The position numbers were made by a program, and so were the translations under genes. Source: an uncultured Lachnospiraceae bacterium (lineage in GTDB: Bacteria > Bacillota > Clostridia > Lachnospirales > Lachnospiraceae). From it: a stretch of 7,598 nt of DNA. Within the stretch, counting starts at the first letter, position 1. Each line of letters starts with the position of its first letter. A model generated the notes under the pieces. It was given only the letters and a program-made list of their open reading frames with translations. It had not been told where the DNA came from and made no database searches. This document shows positions 5,816 to 7,598 of the stretch, piece after piece. Location: the NCBI GenBank assembly GCA_947174985.1, contig CAMWLB010000143.1, positions 1 to 7,598 on the forward strand, in the 5' to 3' direction.

Positions 5816-6762
5816 TACTGCAAATACTTGCCATAATCGGCATAGTACTGTTATGCATATTGGGGCTTTTCATTCTGCTTGTCCTTCTGATTCTGTTTGT
5901 CCCAATCCGATATCGGGCAGAGGGAAGCAAGAGCGGTGAAGAGATCAGGCTGAAGGTAAGGGTGAGTTATCTTCTCAGGCTGATAACGATACGCTTCGAA
6001 TATCCGAAGCCCGGTAGCGTGATTGCGCGGCTTTTTGGAATCAAAGTGTTCGATACGGCGAAAAAGCCGAAGGAAGACGGCGACAGGAAAAATAAAAAGA
6101 AAAAGAAGATAGAAAATGTGTGCGACAGCCATGATGAAACGGTGCAGAAAACGGAAGCTGCCGCCGCAAAGACGGAGAAAGCGCAAACAGATGCCGTAAA
6201 GGCAGACAAAGCTGACATTGCGGAGGATACTGCCGCCGAAACGGAAGCAGAGCCTGTAAATGAAGATTCCTCTGATACAGCAGAAGAGGAAGTCAAGGAA
6301 AAACTCTCTTTTCGCGATAAAATCAAAAAGATAATATACACAATACAGAAATTCTGTGATAAGATAAAGCATATTAAGGATACAATCAAAGAAATTGCAG
6401 AAAATATATCATACTATAAAAAGGTAATCACGCAGACGGAAAATGAAAAGCTGTACGGCAGGGTAAAGGACAGGATTTTTAAGGTATTAAAAAGCATCCG
6501 TCCCAGAGTATTGAGAGCATCTCTCCATGTCGGCACAGGTTCTCCGGATACAACAGGGTATCTTTGCGCACTCTACGGTATGCTGCTTCCCGTATTGGGT
6601 AATAATGTAATACTGGATGCAGACTTCGAAGAGGCTGTGTGGGAGGGCGAGTTTTTCCTGAAAGGGCGGATTACCGTGTTTACCCTTCTGCGCCATGCAG
6701 TCGGGCTGTTACTGGACAAACAGCTTCGTGTTTTTGTGAAGCAGCTTAAAAGGGAGGAATAA
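5803..6762 (+). CDS. DUF2953 membrane protein (YtfI-like)
   Basis: The 319-aa protein begins with one long hydrophobic stretch at residues 3-33 (ILQILAIIGIVLLCILGLF, then ILLVLLILFV), which anchors it in the membrane; the body is probably on one side only. Residues 34-85 and about 215-319 resemble DUF2953, including the motif GTGSPDTTGYLCALYG around 244-259. In between, residues 86-168 are a low-complexity insert, first lysine-rich (DRKNKKKKKIENV) and then Ala/Glu/Lys/Thr-rich and acidic. A charged helical segment follows at 169-212. The function of DUF2953 is unknown. In Bacillus the homologous ytfI is next to ytfJ, and here gerW follows after 2 nt, which supports both calls. The start has AAAGGAG (5788-5794) with 8-nt spacing, inside the end of the previous gene. 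Confidence 0.85.
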   Translation: MLHVILQILAIIGIVLLCILGLFILLVLLILFVPIRYRAEGSKSGEEIRLKVRVSYLLRLITIRFEYPKPGSVIARLFGIKVFDTAKKPKEDGDRKNKKKKKIENVCDSHDETVQKTEAAAAKTEKAQTDAVKADKADIAEDTAAETEAEPVNEDSSDTAEEEVKEKLSFRDKIKKIIYTIQKFCDKIKHIKDTIKEIAENISYYKKVITQTENEKLYGRVKDRIFKVLKSIRPRVLRASLHVGTGSPDTTGYLCALYGMLLPVLGNNVILDADFEEAVWEGEFFLKGRITVFTLLRHAVGLLLDKQLRVFVKQLKREE

Positions 6763-6764
6763 AG

Positions 6765-7169
6765 ATGGCAGAAAATCAGTTCAGCGGAGTAGTGGAGGCA
6801 TTGATGAAAGGGATGGATACCGTACTGTCCACCAAAACAGTGGTCGGTGAAGCAACACAGATTGGCGACACCATTATCCTGCCTCTGGTAGACGTATCTT
6901 TTGGCGTAGGAGCGGGCGCAGGAATAAACGGCGAGAAAAAAACCCAGAATGGCGCCGGCGGCCTTGGCGGTAAAATGACACCGAGTGCCGTTCTTGTCAT
7001 AGGAAAGAACGGTTCAACCAAGCTTGTAAACATCAAGAACCAGAATACCGTTACCAAGGTACTGGATATGATTCCGGATTTGGTAGATCGGTTCACTACA
7101 AAAAAAGAAGAGATGATTCCCGACGAGGAAGCAGTGGATATTGCTTTTCCTGAAAAAGAAGCGAATTAA
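6765..7169 (+). CDS. gerW: GerW family sporulation protein (YtfJ)
   Basis: GerW/YtfJ proteins are made during sporulation and affect spore germination in Bacillus and Streptomyces; the biochemical role is not established. The 134-aa product has the family layout. An N-terminal helix (FSGVVEALMKGMDTVL) is followed by VVGEATQIGDTIILPLVDVS and the glycine-rich centre FGVGAGAG to GAGGLGGKM at about 46-71. The conserved strand PSAVLVIGKNG and NTVTKVLDMIPDLVDRF come next. The tail after about 112 is acidic and variable. It has no signal peptide or membrane segment. The start has AGGGAGG (6751-6757) 7 nt upstream, inside the end of the DUF2953 gene, so the two are almost certainly cotranscribed. This is the main evidence in the window for a spore-former. 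Confidence 0.93.
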   Translation: MAENQFSGVVEALMKGMDTVLSTKTVVGEATQIGDTIILPLVDVSFGVGAGAGINGEKKTQNGAGGLGGKMTPSAVLVIGKNGSTKLVNIKNQNTVTKVLDMIPDLVDRFTTKKEEMIPDEEAVDIAFPEKEAN

Positions 7170-7170
7170 T

Positions 7171-7204
7171 ACACATTTTCATGCGCCCCGGCATATCTTA
7201 TATA
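7171..7204 (+). promoter_or_regulatory. Weak candidate promoter upstream of the 48-aa membrane protein
   Basis: Two overlapping readings are possible in the 59-nt gap after gerW. TTTTCA (7176-7181) and TATATA (7199-7204), with 17-bp spacing, give a weak sigma-A match. CATATCTTA (7192-7200) fits the CATA-N3-TA form of a SigK -10 element, with an ACAC about 17 nt upstream. Neither is strong, and the gap is short enough for simple read-through from gerW. Confidence 0.25.
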
Positions 7205-7228
7205 GATAGCAGTTTGGGATTGTGCCGC

Positions 7229-7375
7229 ATGGACAAAAAAAAATTAGTAGGGCTTTTGGCTTTTTTTATAGCGGTTGGCATGTTGATAATGCTGTTTCTT
7301 CACAATGATTTTGTGGGCATTATCATTATTGCGCTGCTTCTGTTTATAGGATATAGCTGTTACAGCAGCTGCTGA
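7229..7375 (+). CDS. Small two-helix membrane protein with Cys tail (48 aa)
   Basis: The product starts MDKKK and has two hydrophobic segments: about residues 6-24 (LVGLLAFFIAVGMLIMLFL) and about 29-43 (VGIIIIALLLFIGY). These are joined by the short turn HNDF, and the tail is SCYSSC. The positive N-terminus and short loop suggest a helical hairpin with both ends in the cytoplasm. I know of similar short hydrophobic proteins near gerW-type genes in Clostridia but no named function. The start at ATG 7229 is chosen because the upstream in-frame ATG at 7181 has no ribosome binding site and would add a polar, unremarkable leader. The site for 7229 (GGGA, 7216-7219) is also weak. The hydrophobic pattern and clean stop support a real gene, while the weak initiation signal lowers confidence. 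Confidence 0.6.
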   Translation: MDKKKLVGLLAFFIAVGMLIMLFLHNDFVGIIIIALLLFIGYSCYSSC

Positions 7376-7397
7376 CAGCAAGTAGTGGAGAAGCAAC

Positions 7398-7598
7398 ATG
7401 AAGGACATTGAGACGATACTTTCGGCAGATGAACCGGAAGAGCTGAAAGAATTGAAAACCTTTCTGTTTAAAGAAAATATAAGAATTAATGATAAGCTGC
7501 GGGAACTCACTGAGCTGGAAAAACAGTTTCACGCAGAGAAAACGCAGTTTAAAACAGAGACGGATGCACTGATGCGGAAGATTGCTTTGGAGCAGAAG
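7398..7598 (+). CDS. N-terminus of a charged coiled-coil protein (partial at window edge)
   Basis: An open frame runs from ATG 7398 to the last base, giving 67 codons without a stop; the gene continues past the window. GGAG (7387-7390) lies 7 nt upstream, a good ribosome binding site. The protein starts MKDIETILSADEPEELKELK and is rich in Glu, Lys, Gln and Leu. Heptad-like spacing (KLRELTELEKQFHAEKTQF) predicts a coiled coil from about residue 28 on. There is no signal peptide. It begins 22 nt after the small membrane protein gene, so it is probably in the same transcription unit. I do not recognise the family, and the functional domain is probably in the unseen C-terminal part. Confidence 0.72.
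   Translation, partial: MKDIETILSADEPEELKELKTFLFKENIRINDKLRELTELEKQFHAEKTQFKTETDALMRKIALEQK

Noticed and set aside
5851..6389. Two long reverse-strand open frames (173 and 140 aa) opposite the DUF2953 gene
   Set aside because: They are mirror products of the lysine/glutamate-rich coding sequence, giving Phe/Leu- or Ser-rich peptides with no motif or ribosome binding site. The + strand gene has clear family motifs.

Overview
The window looks like a chromosomal segment of a spore-forming Clostridia bacterium, most likely a Lachnospiraceae (Clostridium cluster XIVa) relative. This is inferred from the protein flavour, the AGGAGG-type ribosome binding sites, moderate GC, and a GerW/YtfJ sporulation gene next to a DUF2953 gene, the same pairing as ytfI-ytfJ in Bacillus. 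All intact genes are on the + strand and closely packed. I saw no IS element, phage gene, CRISPR array, rRNA or tRNA.

Layout. Positions 1-379 hold an AT-rich start and the C-terminal remnant of a MATE-family efflux transporter. Its reading frame is closed upstream in all three frames, so it looks like a pseudogene. Next come ruvA (458-1063) and ruvB (1111-2106), the Holliday-junction branch-migration pair. A well-formed sigma-A-type promoter with a 10-bp direct repeat around its -10 box leads into zapA (2188-2589), the Z-ring-associated protein. A GC-rich hairpin then separates zapA from a 752-aa U32 family protein (2636-4894) that carries two cysteine clusters.

A second candidate promoter and a strong AGGAGG site precede a NUDIX hydrolase (4986-5438). 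A perfect 10-bp inverted repeat starts on the last base of its stop codon. After this lies a short uncharacterised gene (5504-5815), which overlaps a DUF2953 membrane protein (5803-6762). That gene is followed 2 nt later by gerW (6765-7169). The end of the window has a 48-aa membrane protein with a Cys-containing tail (7229-7375) and the start of a charged, probably coiled-coil protein (7398 to the window edge).

How the genes fit together. ruvA and ruvB act as one complex in recombinational repair. zapA and the U32 gene are linked by spacing, but not by any shared function visible here. The block 4986-7169 reads like one transcription unit whose last two genes are the ytfI-ytfJ type sporulation pair. 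The small genes after gerW may belong to it or have their own weak promoter. Most of the window is conserved housekeeping or sporulation sequence. I do not see strong evidence for a novel multi-gene system. The items most worth a second look are the RNA hairpins at the gene junctions, the repeat around the zapA promoter, the cysteine-rich U32 C-terminus and the two unassigned small proteins.
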